NCBI RefSeq assembly: GCF_020614395.1
Contig: NZ_CP085324.1
Span: forward strand, 1,307,564-1,371,563
Direction: 5' to 3'
DNA: 64,000 nucleotides
DNA from: Salarchaeum japonicum
GTDB taxonomy: Archaea; Halobacteriota; Halobacteria; Halobacteriales; Halobacteriaceae
Made by a program: the position numbers and the translations under genes. Under the pieces are notes generated by a model, which saw nothing but the letters and a program-made list of their open reading frames with translations, made no database searches and was not told the origin of the DNA. The first letter of the stretch is position 1; the number at the start of each line of letters is the position of its first letter. Shown here in pieces: positions 55,113-63,429 of the stretch.

Positions 55113-56092
55113 GTCCACTGGTCGAGGCCGGTCTGCACCATCGACTCCTCGATGCGGTCGAACGCGGTCTCGACCTCGCTCGCGGGAATCTCCCACTCCT
55201 CGCAGACGTAGTCGCGCGCGGCGCTCACGTCCGGATCGACGTCCAGGTCGAGCGCGTAGTCGTCGGTCACGTCCGGGTCGAGAAACAGGTCGCGGATGCG
55301 GTCCGCGTGCTCGATGTACTCGTCGTCCGCGTCGAGGACGCCCCAGAGGTCGCCGTGCTCTTTCACCGAGTTCAGTGCGGTCTTGGGGCCGTAGCCGCTG
55401 ATGCCGTCGTTGAAGTCCGTGCCGCAGAGGATGGCGACGTCCACGAGTTGCTCCCACGTGATGTCGTGTTCGTCGAGCGTCGCCTGGAAGTCCATGCGTT
55501 CGGGGTCGCCCTTCGAGGTGAGCTGGCGGAGCGTGTACGGCGCGCCGAACAGGATGGTGTCGTAGTCGTCGCTCCCGGCGTAGTCGATGGCGTCGTCCGT
55601 GCGCGCCATGTACGCTGCCTGCGCCTCGCCCTCCGCCGGCGCTTCGACCTGCGGGACGCCGAGGATGTCGAGCAGTTCCCGCGTCGTCTCGTGGATGGTG
55701 TCGGTGAGGCGCTGGGTTCGGGATTCGAGTCGGGCGACCGCGACCGCGTCCCCCTCCTCGCGCGCCTCTTCGAGTTGTGCCTCGTACTTCTCGCGTTGCT
55801 CGCGGCGCTCCTCGATTTCGGCGTCCTTGAGTTCGGTGACGCCGCCGTCCCAGACGAACACGGGCGTGAGGTCGTTCTCGAAGAACTTCGGGAGGCCCTT
55901 CACGACGCCGAGGAGGTTCGCGACTTCCGTGCCGTCGCTCGTGGTGTAGACGGCGTCGCTCGTCCACTTCACGGTCGTGGTGAGGTACTTGTAGAGCCAG
56001 TTGTGCGCGTCCACGGCGACCGCGTCCCCGTCGAGGTCGCTGAACGCGACCTCCTCGATGACGGCGAGCTGCCGGAGGTCGGAGAGTCCCAT
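55109..56092 (-). CDS. fen: Flap endonuclease 1
   Basis: 327-aa structure-specific nuclease that removes 5' flaps in Okazaki fragment processing and repair. The N and I domains carry the acidic clusters: [31 protein letters not shown] and [13 protein letters not shown]. The C-terminus lacks an obvious long PIP tail but ends [10 protein letters not shown], which may serve as a PCNA contact. Length is normal for archaea. Confidence 0.96.
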   Translation of the reverse strand: MGLSDLRQLAVIEEVAFSDLDGDAVAVDAHNWLYKYLTTTVKWTSDAVYTTSDGTEVANLLGVVKGLPKFFENDLTPVFVWDGGVTELKDAEIEERREQREKYEAQLEEAREEGDAVAVARLESRTQRLTDTIHETTRELLDILGVPQVEAPAEGEAQAAYMARTDDAIDYAGSDDYDTILFGAPYTLRQLTSKGDPERMDFQATLDEHDITWEQLVDVAILCGTDFNDGISGYGPKTALNSVKEHGDLWGVLDADDEYIEHADRIRDLFLDPDVTDDYALDLDVDPDVSAARDYVCEEWEIPASEVETAFDRIEESMVQTGLDQWT

Positions 56093-56141
56093 TACCCCGT
56101 GGTTGGGCGCGTTCGAGGTTAAGGCTTCGTCACGCGCGCCG

Positions 56142-56351
56142 TCAGAGCAGGCCGACGGCGAGGAGGACGAGGCCGACGAGGATGGTCGCCGCGCCCGCGC
56201 CGCGCTGGACGAGGACGGCTTCGCGGTCGGTGAGGTCGTCGTCGCCGTCGTACATCGCGTTCTCGGGCCGGAAGACGAGGCCGGGTTTCGCGAGCGCGGC
56301 GGTGCCCGTGGCGAGCGCGAGCAGGCCGAGTACGAGGAATATCGGGGACAT
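56142..56351 (-). CDS. Small two-helix membrane protein
   Basis: 69-aa protein with a hydrophobic helix at each end: residues about 2-22 ([11 protein letters not shown]) and 50-69. They flank an acidic middle with [15 protein letters not shown]. No family recognised. It lies 26 bp downstream of the GNAT gene in the same direction and 49 bp upstream of the fen start. Confidence 0.72.
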   Translation of the reverse strand: MSPIFLVLGLLALATGTAALAKPGLVFRPENAMYDGDDDLTDREAVLVQRGAGAATILVGLVLLAVGLL

Positions 56352-56377
56352 GCGTGGGGGTCGGTGGAGCGCGCGGT

Positions 56378-56899
56378 TCAGGCTGGCGGTTCCCGGGTCG
56401 GGGGCGCGCCGGTGTCGAGTTTCTCCGCGACGAACGCCGATTCCGCGTCGGTCAGGTCGCGCTCGCGGTACCGTCGAAGCCCCTCCCGGTAGTCGGCGTC
56501 CGCGGGCGCGGGGTGGGCGAGCACGAGTTCCGCGAGCCCCGTGGTGTCGCCCGTCCAGCCGAACCCGGCCTTGTGGAGCGCGTGGTACGCGAAGGGGTTG
56601 TTGACGGCGATTCGCACCGTGTCGTAGCGCTCGTGGAGGCGGTCGGTGGCGAACGCGCAGAGCCGCGGGCCGACGCCCTCGCCGCGGTAGTCCTCGCGGA
56701 CGGTGACGTACCGAAGCCACCCCGTCGCGTCGTCGGTGCGGTCGGCGTTGAAGGAGACCGCGCCCACCACGTCGCCGTCGTCGCGCGCGACGGCCTTCCC
56801 CGTGTTCGACATGACGAACTTCCCGGCGTACGCGAAGCGCCGCCAGTCGAGGCGCACGGTCGGGTCGTCGCCGGGCCAGCCGAGCACGTCGAACTCCAT
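56378..56899 (-). CDS. GNAT-family N-acetyltransferase
   Basis: 173-aa acetyltransferase. The CoA-binding motif is R-E-D-Y-R-G-E-G-V-G-P-R-L near residue 67, with V-G-A-V-S-F-N before and A-V-N-N-P-F-A-Y-H-A-L-H-K-A-G-F after, as in GNAT enzymes. The substrate amine is unknown. It is divergent from the methyltransferase at 56952. Confidence 0.88.
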   Translation of the reverse strand: MEFDVLGWPGDDPTVRLDWRRFAYAGKFVMSNTGKAVARDDGDVVGAVSFNADRTDDATGWLRYVTVREDYRGEGVGPRLCAFATDRLHERYDTVRIAVNNPFAYHALHKAGFGWTGDTTGLAELVLAHPAPADADYREGLRRYRERDLTDAESAFVAEKLDTGAPPTREPPA

Positions 56900-56951
56900 A
56901 CCGACACCTGGGTCGGCGGAGGCTTATGTGGCACGCCCGCGACTCACGGGT

Positions 56952-57521
56952 GTGCACGACGTTCCGTACTTCGACGCGTTCGCGCCCGTCTACGACCTCG
57001 TGATGCCGGCGGCGGAGCGCGCGCCGCTCGCGGATGGCCTCGCGCACGCGCAGCGGGACGTGGCGCGCGTGCTCGACCTCGGCGGCGGAACCGGGCGGGC
57101 GGCCCGCGCGCTCGGCGGCGCGACCGTCGTGGACGCCTCCAGGGGGATGCTCGAACGCGCCGCGGGCGACGGCCTCCCGGTCGTACAGGGAGACGTGGGC
57201 GCGCTCCCGGTGCGGTCGGCGTCAGCGGACGCGGCGGTCGTCGTGGACGCCCTCCACCACTTCCCGGACGTGCCCGGCGCGCTCGCGGAAGCCCACCGCG
57301 TCCTCCGCCCGGGCGGCGTGCTCGTCGTCCGCGAGTTCGACCCCGCGACGGTTCGCGGGCGACTGCTCGAAGCCGCCGAGCACGCGATTCGGTTCGACTC
57401 GACGTTCTACACGCCGGACGCCCTCCGCGACCGTCTGGCGGACGCGGGGTTCGCGCCGCGGGTCGTCGAGCGCGGGTTCGCGTACACCGTCGCGGGCGTC
57501 CGAGAGCAGAGAAGCGAATAG
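56952..57521 (+). CDS. Class I SAM-dependent methyltransferase
   Basis: 189-aa Rossmann methyltransferase from a GTG start. Motif I is V-L-D-L-G-G-G-T-G-R-A, then V-V-D-A-S-R-G-M-L, L-P-V-R-S-A-S-A-D-A-A-V-V-V-D-A-L-H-H-F and L-R-P-G-G-V-L-V-V-R-E-F-D. It resembles UbiE-like small-molecule methyltransferases; substrate unknown. A DUF3054 gene follows after 21 bp. Confidence 0.9.
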   Translation: MHDVPYFDAFAPVYDLVMPAAERAPLADGLAHAQRDVARVLDLGGGTGRAARALGGATVVDASRGMLERAAGDGLPVVQGDVGALPVRSASADAAVVVDALHHFPDVPGALAEAHRVLRPGGVLVVREFDPATVRGRLLEAAEHAIRFDSTFYTPDALRDRLADAGFAPRVVERGFAYTVAGVREQRSE

Positions 57522-57542
57522 GGAGGCGAGCGAAGCCCCGGT

Positions 57543-57956
57543 ATGTTCGAGTTCGACAGGCGGACGGTTCGACGGTTCGCCGCGGGCGACCTCGTGGCGA
57601 TTCTCGCGTTCGTCACCGTGGGCGAGTACCAGCACAACCCATTCCTCTTCCAGCCGTCGCAGGCGGGCGACCTCGCGGTTCAGCTCGCGGGCGCGGCGGT
57701 GCCCTTCCTCGCGGGCTGGCTGGTGGGGTCGTGGGCGCTCGGCGCGTACGGCGAGCGCGTCGCGGACTCCCGGCTCCGGCTCGCCGGCGCGACAGTCGGC
57801 GGCTGGCTCGTCGCGGACGTGCTGGGCCAGCTCGTGCGGAGTACGGCGTTCTTCCCGGGTGACGCGTCGCCGGTGTTCTTCGCGGTCGCGGCGGCGTTCG
57901 GCTCCCTGTTCCTGCTCGCGTGGCGGGTGGCCGCGACGACCATCCTCGACTCATAA
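57543..57956 (+). CDS. DUF3054 membrane protein
   Basis: 137-aa protein with four predicted helices. The family start A-G-D-L-V-A-I-L-A-F-V-T-V-G-E-Y-Q-H and the middle V-P-F-L-A-G-W-L-V-G match DUF3054. Function unknown. It lies 21 bp behind the methyltransferase gene and is probably co-transcribed. Confidence 0.88.
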   Translation: MFEFDRRTVRRFAAGDLVAILAFVTVGEYQHNPFLFQPSQAGDLAVQLAGAAVPFLAGWLVGSWALGAYGERVADSRLRLAGATVGGWLVADVLGQLVRSTAFFPGDASPVFFAVAAAFGSLFLLAWRVAATTILDS

Positions 57957-58001
57957 GTTATGGATTAGCCATCGTTCAGCCACACTTCACCTGTGGAAAA
58001 G

Positions 58002-58009
58002 ACTTATAT
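58002..58009 (+). promoter_or_regulatory. TATA element of the small membrane protein gene at 58038
   Basis: ACTTATAT centred about 32 nt before the ATG at 58038. An ACTAT-(5 nt)-ATAGT inverted repeat directly follows (around 58011-58025), between the TATA box and the start, where a repressor could block initiation. Confidence 0.6.
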
Positions 58010-58037
58010 GACTATCTCGCATAGTATACATCATATT

Positions 58038-58295
58038 ATGAGTGAGTATTACGACGTCATTCTCGGCCTCATCCCCCTCGCATTCCTCGGAACCGTCGGC
58101 GGCTTCAGCCTCTCCGGGTTCTCCATCACCACCGCCGTCACCGCCGCCGGCCTCGTCGGCGTCACCCTCGTCGGTCACGCCCTCTTCGTCAACGGCCCCG
58201 TCGACCGAACGCCCGACACCACGACGCCCGCAGCCGGCGCGCCCGCCGCGCAGAACGTCTCCGGCGCGATGAACGCGCCCGTGGACGCGGAATAA
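58038..58295 (+). CDS. Small two-helix membrane protein
   Basis: 85-aa protein with two hydrophobic helices (about 6-25 and 30-52) followed by a 30-residue Pro/Ala/Thr-rich tail. No family recognised. A strong TATA element 32 nt upstream indicates leaderless transcription from its own promoter, so this is a genuine gene despite its size. Confidence 0.78.
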   Translation: MSEYYDVILGLIPLAFLGTVGGFSLSGFSITTAVTAAGLVGVTLVGHALFVNGPVDRTPDTTTPAAGAPAAQNVSGAMNAPVDAE

Positions 58296-58350
58296 CCGCT
58301 CTGCTCCGTCTCCCTCAACGCTTTTCCTCCCGCCGCGCGAACCCGCACCT

Positions 58351-59349
58351 GTGACAGACGCACGCTACCTCGCGAGCGACGACGTCTCCGACCTCGCGAC
58401 ACCCGCAGACTACGTCGAGGCCGTCCGGGACGCCTACCGCCAGCGCGGCGAGGGCGCGCCCGCGGAACCGCGCACGAAACTCGTGAACGACGACCCGCCC
58501 GGGATGTTCACGACGTACGCCGCCGTCCTCCCGGACACGGGCGCGATGGGCGGCTACATGTACAGCGCAGGGTTCAGCGAGCGCGACGCGTGGTTCATGA
58601 CGCCGCTGTTCGACGCGGACTCCGGCGAACCGCTCGCCCTGCTGGACGGCGCGAGCATGAACCCCTTCAAGACCGGTGCGACGGGCGCGGTGGGCGTGGA
58701 CGCGCTCGCGCGCCACGACGCCACCTCCGTCGCCGTCATCGGGAGCGGCGCGCAGGCCCGCGGCCAGTTGCGCTGTACCGCCGAAGTCCGCGACCTCGAA
58801 ACGGTCTGGGTGTACTCGCCGACGAAGGAGAGCCGGGAGGCGTTCGCGGGCGAGATGAACACCGCGCTCGACGCCGCCGTCGCGGCGGTCGCGTCCCCGG
58901 ACGCCGCCATCGAGGACGCGGACATCGTCATCACCGCGACGAACGCCGCCGAACCCGTGTTCGACGGCGACCACCTCGAAGACGGCACGCACGTCACCGC
59001 GATGGGGCAGTACCACCCCGGGAAGCGCGAACTCGACGCGACGACCATCGAGCGCGCCGTCTACGTCCCCGACCTCCGCGCCCGCGCGACGAAAGACGCG
59101 GGGTCGTTCCTGCACGCGCTCGACGAGGGCGTCGTCACGGAAGACCACATCCACGCCGAACTGGGCGAGGTGCTCGTCGGCGACGCTCCGGGACGAACGA
59201 GCGACGACGACATCACGGTGTTCGACTCCGGCGGCACCGGCATCGAAACCGCCGCGGCCGCCTACATGCTGTACGAACGCGCGGAAGAAGCGGGACGCGG
59301 AACGACAATCGACATCTCGCCCGCGAGCGACGCCCTGACGGGCGAGTAA
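58351..59349 (+). CDS. Ornithine cyclodeaminase/alanine dehydrogenase-family protein
   Basis: 332-aa NAD(P)-binding enzyme of the OCD/mu-crystallin family. Substrate-side residues are in F-K-T-G-A-T-G-A-V-G near residue 109; the Rossmann loop is V-A-V-I-G-S-G-A-Q-A-R-G near 130, and D-I-V-I-T-A-T-N-A and F-D-S-G-G-T-G-I-E follow. Archaeal members are often alanine dehydrogenases; ornithine cyclodeaminase or imine reductase remain possible. It starts with GTG and converges directly on the glycine-zipper gene. Confidence 0.9.
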   Translation: MTDARYLASDDVSDLATPADYVEAVRDAYRQRGEGAPAEPRTKLVNDDPPGMFTTYAAVLPDTGAMGGYMYSAGFSERDAWFMTPLFDADSGEPLALLDGASMNPFKTGATGAVGVDALARHDATSVAVIGSGAQARGQLRCTAEVRDLETVWVYSPTKESREAFAGEMNTALDAAVAAVASPDAAIEDADIVITATNAAEPVFDGDHLEDGTHVTAMGQYHPGKRELDATTIERAVYVPDLRARATKDAGSFLHALDEGVVTEDHIHAELGEVLVGDAPGRTSDDDITVFDSGGTGIETAAAAYMLYERAEEAGRGTTIDISPASDALTGE

Positions 59350-59559
59350 TTACTCCTCGGCGTTACGGCCGCGCACGCGTTCGACGCGTTCTTTCACGCC
59401 GACGCTCTTCTCGCCGACGATAGCGCCGACGAGACCGCCGAGCGCGCCGCCCGTGCTCGCGGTGTTCCGGCCGAGCAGACCGCCGACCGCGGCACCGACC
59501 GCTGCGCCGATTGCTGCGTACTTCGCGCGACTCACCGCCCGGTTGATTCGGGACTTCAT
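59350..59559 (-). CDS. Glycine-zipper small protein
   Basis: 69-aa protein with a basic N-terminus (K-S-R-I-N-R-A), a Gly/Ala-rich hydrophobic helix with repeated G-x-x-x-G spacing (I-G-A-A-V-G-A-A-V-G-G-L-L-G, then G-G-L-V-G-A-I-V-G) and a basic C-terminal part. Glycine zippers form tightly packed membrane helices. Function unknown. It lies 42 bp downstream of the presenilin gene in the same direction. Confidence 0.72.
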   Translation of the reverse strand: MKSRINRAVSRAKYAAIGAAVGAAVGGLLGRNTASTGGALGGLVGAIVGEKSVGVKERVERVRGRNAEE

Positions 59560-59601
59560 AGTACCCCGTAGGCGTCCCCGACACAAAAGCTTCGCCGCCG
59601 A

Positions 59602-60513
59602 CTAGAGGTAGTCGGCGATACCGAGCGCGATATCGAGGGGGACGCCGGCGAACAGCGCGCCGACGAGGTAGCCGAGAATCGCGCCGCCGTTGAGGAGGGG
59701 GAGGCCGGCGTGCGCTTCGCCCTCCAGAACCTCGCGGAGGAGGACGACGAGGCCGACGAGGGTGCCGGCGGCGGCGGTGAGCGCGGGGATGGGGACGCCG
59801 AGGATGGCGTCGGCGTCGAGGAAGAACGCGGCGCTCGCGACGAGGATGGTGGGCATCACCGCGTCGCCGAGACCGATGAAGAGCGCGTCCCGCTCGCCGT
59901 CCTCGCCGTCGTCGTCGCCGGCAGCCTCGGACGCGGTGTCGTCGCGGAAGGAGTAGCCGAGTCGGGTCGGGACGACGAAGAGGATTGGGACGTTGAGGTT
60001 CATCACGCCCTCCGCGAGCGTGAGCATGTGCTTGGTGCGGTAGACGCTGATGGCGTCGTAGACGGCGAGGCCGACGAGCAGGAGGAGCGCGGGGAACACG
60101 CCGAAACTCACGCCGAACAGGGCGGCCGCGCCCATCCCCATGACGACGCCGGCGGCGTCGATGACGTACCACTCGGGGTGGACGAGCAGGCCGAGCACGA
60201 CCAGGGCGGCCGCGCCGCCGCCGACGAGGCTCCCGCCGACGACGCTGAACACGTAGTAGGCGACGAGCGCGCCCGTGGCGATGATGACGTACCGGATGGC
60301 CTGCTGTTTGCCGTACTTGATGACGGCGAGCATCACGGCGGTCGCGACGAGCAACAGTCCGATGTAGAGGACGCTGTTGAGGGGATTCGTGGGGTCTTCG
60401 ATGGTCTGGTAGCGTTCGAACGGTTCGACGAGCGCGAGCGCACCGACCTGCACGAGGAAGAACAGGAGGACGGTCGCTGCGCCCGCGAGGAGGACGCGCG
60501 TGCGCTGCTTCAT
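59602..60513 (-). CDS. Presenilin-family intramembrane aspartyl protease (PSH)
   Basis: 303-aa, nine-helix membrane protease cutting peptide bonds within the bilayer. The two catalytic aspartates are in A-V-Y-D-A-I (Asp 153) and F-I-G-L-G-D-A-V (Asp 217), and the third motif is P-L-L (272-274) in place of P-A-L. A hydrophilic acidic loop (about 190-210) separates the catalytic helices. Archaeal PSH clears membrane-protein fragments; substrates here are unknown. It follows gar1 by 39 bp in the same direction as srp19. Confidence 0.92.
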   Translation of the reverse strand: MKQRTRVLLAGAATVLLFFLVQVGALALVEPFERYQTIEDPTNPLNSVLYIGLLLVATAVMLAVIKYGKQQAIRYVIIATGALVAYYVFSVVGGSLVGGGAAALVVLGLLVHPEWYVIDAAGVVMGMGAAALFGVSFGVFPALLLLVGLAVYDAISVYRTKHMLTLAEGVMNLNVPILFVVPTRLGYSFRDDTASEAAGDDDGEDGERDALFIGLGDAVMPTILVASAAFFLDADAILGVPIPALTAAAGTLVGLVVLLREVLEGEAHAGLPLLNGGAILGYLVGALFAGVPLDIALGIADYL

Positions 60514-60552
60514 GTCGGCACAGAGACGACCGGGGGTTTTCGTCGTTCCGAC

Positions 60553-60780
60553 TTACCGGAGGTAGAGCGTGTCTCCGAGGAGCGCGGGGACGTGCACGCC
60601 GCTCGCGGGCGTGACCGCGAGGTACGGGCGGCTGGTGGGGCCGAACACGTCCACGACGCGGCCCACGTCGTCCAGGGAGGAATCGACGACGGTCGCGCCG
60701 ATGTCGGGGTGGTCGTCGTCCTCACAGCGGACGATGGCGAGTCCTTGCGCGGTTCGCGTGACGGTGCCTGCGCGCCGCAT
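60553..60780 (-). CDS. gar1: H/ACA ribonucleoprotein subunit Gar1
   Basis: 75-aa beta-barrel protein. The pattern is L-D-D-V-G-R-V-V-D-V-F-G-P, the hallmark of the Gar1/Naf1 core, followed by P-Y-L-A-V-T-P. It binds the Cbf5 enzyme in box H/ACA complexes for pseudouridylation and assists turnover. The gene overlaps the srp19 stop by one base, so the two are co-translated, an arrangement conserved in archaea. Confidence 0.9.
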   Translation of the reverse strand: MRRAGTVTRTAQGLAIVRCEDDDHPDIGATVVDSSLDDVGRVVDVFGPTSRPYLAVTPASGVHVPALLGDTLYLR

Positions 60781-61061
60781 TACTCGCGGAGCGCCGTGAC
60801 GTACGCGCCGACGGCCTGCAGGAGGTCGGACTTCCCGGCGTCGTCCGCGTTCTCGACGAGCACGCGGCCGCGCTCGCGCCAGCTCTCTCGGCTGTAGGAC
60901 TTATCGCGTTCGATGACGGCGTCGTATCCGACCTGTCCGACGGCTTTCGCTATCTCGTCCACCGTCGGGTCGGGAACCGCGAGGCTCTCGGGCACCCGTC
61001 GTCCGTCCGTCCGCGAGCACTCGCTGTCGAGGTAGGCGGGGTAGATGACGTTCTCGACCAT
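60780..61061 (-). CDS. srp19: Signal recognition particle 19 kDa protein
   Basis: 93-aa SRP component that binds the tips of SRP RNA helices 6 and 8, preparing it for SRP54. [29 protein letters not shown] and G-R-V-L-V-E are family features. A GGTTTAACC element sits about 28 nt upstream. It leads the srp19-gar1-presenilin group. Confidence 0.95.
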   Translation of the reverse strand: MVENVIYPAYLDSECSRTDGRRVPESLAVPDPTVDEIAKAVGQVGYDAVIERDKSYSRESWRERGRVLVENADDAGKSDLLQAVGAYVTALRE

Positions 61062-61083
61062 ACGCGAAAAGAATCGACGGGAC

Positions 61084-61092
61084 GGTTAAACC
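61084..61092 (-). promoter_or_regulatory. TATA-like element of the srp19 operon
   Basis: GGTTTAACC, nearly symmetrical, centred about 27-28 nt before the srp19 ATG at 61061. It would drive leaderless transcription of srp19, gar1 and probably the presenilin-type protease gene. Confidence 0.5.
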
Positions 61093-61101
61093 CTGTTGGA
61101 C

Positions 61102-62247
61102 CTAGCGACGCCGCGCGACGACGAGCGCGCCGGCGAGCGCGGCGAGCGCGGCGAGCACGCCGAATCCGGGCGTGCTACCCTCGGCGCTCGTGGTGGTCGC
61201 GGCGGTCGTCGTCGTTGTGGTTGTGCCGGACGAACTCGTCGTCGCGGCGGTCGTCGTCGTCGTGGTCGTGGTGTTCACGGATTCCCACGCGTCGGGGTGG
61301 AGGGCTTTCGTGATGTCCACGAGCGGGTAGACGACGCGGGGCGCGGGCTGGCTGAGGTAATTACTGTTCACGACGACGATGTTCTCGTTCTGGTAGGCCT
61401 GCGTCTGCTTGAGGGCGTCCGTCGCGACGGATTCGAGGGCTTCAGTCCCCGATGGCGTCTCGTTCACGAGCGCGGGCGTGTAGCTCGCGAGCAGCCACTC
61501 GGGGTTCTGCTGGACGACGAACTCGCCGGAGACGCCGCTCGCGGTCGCGCCGGAGAAGTCGCCGTTCAGGATGATGTTGTGCGCGCCGGCGGTGTTCATG
61601 ATGTCCGTGATGAAGGAGTCGGGACCGGGCGCGTACCCGCTACCCTGGGGGTAGTGCATGGACTTCGCCTCGACGTCCTCGGTCGCGGCCTGCACCTTCG
61701 AGACCTGGTTCTGCATCCACGTCACGGTCTCGTTCGCGCCCTCACAGTTCCCGACGAGCTGGCCCGTCAGCCGGGTCTTCTCGTAGATGTCCTGGAAGCT
61801 CGTCGCGGCGTCGAACTTGAAGACGGTCGTGCCGTTCTGCCGGAGTTTCTCGGCGGTGCTGTTGCGCTGGATGTTCGCGAGCAGGACGAGGTCGGGGTCC
61901 TGGGCGAGGACTTCCTCGACGTTCGCGTACCCGAAGTCGCTCGCGACGTTCGTCACGTTCTCCGCCCCGTCGAGGTAGGTCGTGTAGGGGCTGTTCCAGA
62001 TGCCGACGACCTTGTCCCGTGCGCCGATTTCCCACATCGTCTGGGTGCCGCTCGCGCCGACGACGACGACGCGTTCGGGCTCTTCGTCGACCGTCACTTC
62101 GGTTCCGGTGGCGTCCGTCGCGGTGAACGGATAGCCACACGTGGCGGTTCCGGAGTCGTCCTGGGCGGCGACGGTGCCGCCGAAGGCCGGAACGCCCGCG
62201 GTTGCGAGCAGTGCGACCATCACTACGGTAAAGAGGCGTCTGTGCAC
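61102..62247 (-). CDS. btuF: BtuF-like ABC substrate-binding protein with PGF-CTERM anchor
   Basis: 381-aa binding protein of the cobalamin/siderophore type. A basic start H-R-R and a hydrophobic signal peptide (to about residue 30) give Sec-type export. The helical-backbone fold has R-V-V-V-V-G-A-S, V-V-G-I-W and Y-A-N-V-E-E-V-L-A-Q-D-P-D-L-V. A Thr-rich stalk leads to T-P-G-F-G-V and a terminal helix with A-R-R-R: a PGF-CTERM signal cut by archaeosortase A. The GTG at 62247 is 25 nt from the central TATA box; ATG at 62220 is an alternative. It is divergent from the permease. Confidence 0.92.
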   Translation of the reverse strand: MHRRLFTVVMVALLATAGVPAFGGTVAAQDDSGTATCGYPFTATDATGTEVTVDEEPERVVVVGASGTQTMWEIGARDKVVGIWNSPYTTYLDGAENVTNVASDFGYANVEEVLAQDPDLVLLANIQRNSTAEKLRQNGTTVFKFDAATSFQDIYEKTRLTGQLVGNCEGANETVTWMQNQVSKVQAATEDVEAKSMHYPQGSGYAPGPDSFITDIMNTAGAHNIILNGDFSGATASGVSGEFVVQQNPEWLLASYTPALVNETPSGTEALESVATDALKQTQAYQNENIVVVNSNYLSQPAPRVVYPLVDITKALHPDAWESVNTTTTTTTTAATTSSSGTTTTTTTAATTTSAEGSTPGFGVLAALAALAGALVVARRR

Positions 62248-62271
62248 GTCACCCCGTCCACGCTTGTTCAA

Positions 62272-62281
62272 TAAATATTTA
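62272..62281. promoter_or_regulatory. Palindromic TATA element shared by btuF and btuC
   Basis: TAAATATTTA is a perfect 10-bp palindrome. Its edge is 25 nt from the btuF GTG (62247) on one side and 27 nt from the btuC ATG (62308) on the other. Both distances match leaderless haloarchaeal promoters, so one element could serve both strands. There is no other AT-rich box in the 60-bp gap. Confidence 0.7.
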
Positions 62282-62307
62282 CCTAACCCAAACCTGGTTG
62301 TTCTCGT

Positions 62308-63429
62308 ATGTCCGCCGCCCGCGTCAGAGTCTTCTCCGCGACGCTCGCCCTCGCCGCGCTCACCGTGGCGAGCGTCGTCGCGAGCGCGACCCTCGGCCCC
62401 ATCTCCATCCCGCCCGCCGAGGTCGCGCAAGCCATCCTGAACGCGGTCGTCGTCCCCGTCGGCGCATCCCTCACGTCCGGCTTCCCCTACCTTGACGTGA
62501 CGTGGGCGCACGTCTTCCACTTCGCCGTCCCCCAGCCGTACCCGTTCGTCGTCGTGAACCTCCGCCTCCCCCGCATCGTTCTCGGCGCGGCCGTCGGGTT
62601 CGCGCTCGCCGTCGCCGGCACCGTCATGCAGGGCTTTTTCAGAAATCCGATGGCCGACCCCTCCATCATCGGCGTCTCGTCCGGCGCGGCCGCCGCCGCC
62701 GTCGCCCTCATCGTCCTCCCGCTCACCGTCCCCGGCGGCATCCCCGCCGCGGCCTTCGTCGGCGCGCTCGCCGCCGCGTTCTTCGTCTACCTCATCGCCA
62801 CCCAGAACGGCCACACGCCCGTCGCCACCCTCCTCCTCGCCGGCGTCGCCGTCCAGACCTTCCTCGGCTCCGTCGTCAGCCTCCTGATGGTGCGCTCCGA
62901 CCAGCACAGCCTCCAGCGCGCCATCCACTGGCTGATGGGAAGCCTCGCCGACACCGACTGGGCGGAAGTCCAGCTCGTCCTCCCCGTCGCCCTGCTCGGC
63001 GGCCTCGTCCTCTACGCGTACAGCCGCGAACTCAACCTCCTCCTGCTCAGCGAGGAGGACGCGCACTCGCTCGGCGTCGAAGTCGAACGCACGAAACGCC
63101 TCCTGCTCGCCGTCGCCAGCGTCGTCACCGGTGCGGCCGTGATGTACGCCGGCGTCATCGGCTTTGTCGGACTCATCGTCCCGCACGTCCTCCGCCTCGT
63201 CGTCGGCCCCGACCACCGCATCCTCCTCCCGACGAGCGCGTTCGCCGGCGCGAGCTTCCTCGTGCTCGCGGACACGCTCGCCCGCGTCGGCGTGGACGGC
63301 CTCCCGCTCGGCGCGCTCGGCGTCACCGGCGTGTTCGGCGGCGGCCTCCCCGTCGGCGTCATCACGTCCTTCCTCGGCGCGCCCTTCTTCCTCTACCTCC
63401 TCCGGAAGCGCGAGGTGCACGAACTGTGA
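62308..63429 (+). CDS. btuC: BtuC-like FecCD-family ABC permease
   Basis: 373-aa permease with about ten helices. The family start L-R-L-P-R-I-V-L-G-A-A-V-G-F-A-L-A-V-A-G lies near residue 88, then Q-G-F-F-R-N-P-M-A-D-P-S-I-I-G-V-S-S-G-A, and the ATPase-contact segment G-F-V-G-L-I-V-P-H-V-L-R near 287. Importers of this type carry vitamin B12, heme or siderophores. Its stop overlaps the ATPase start (GTGA). Confidence 0.94.
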   Translation: MSAARVRVFSATLALAALTVASVVASATLGPISIPPAEVAQAILNAVVVPVGASLTSGFPYLDVTWAHVFHFAVPQPYPFVVVNLRLPRIVLGAAVGFALAVAGTVMQGFFRNPMADPSIIGVSSGAAAAAVALIVLPLTVPGGIPAAAFVGALAAAFFVYLIATQNGHTPVATLLLAGVAVQTFLGSVVSLLMVRSDQHSLQRAIHWLMGSLADTDWAEVQLVLPVALLGGLVLYAYSRELNLLLLSEEDAHSLGVEVERTKRLLLAVASVVTGAAVMYAGVIGFVGLIVPHVLRLVVGPDHRILLPTSAFAGASFLVLADTLARVGVDGLPLGALGVTGVFGGGLPVGVITSFLGAPFFLYLLRKREVHEL

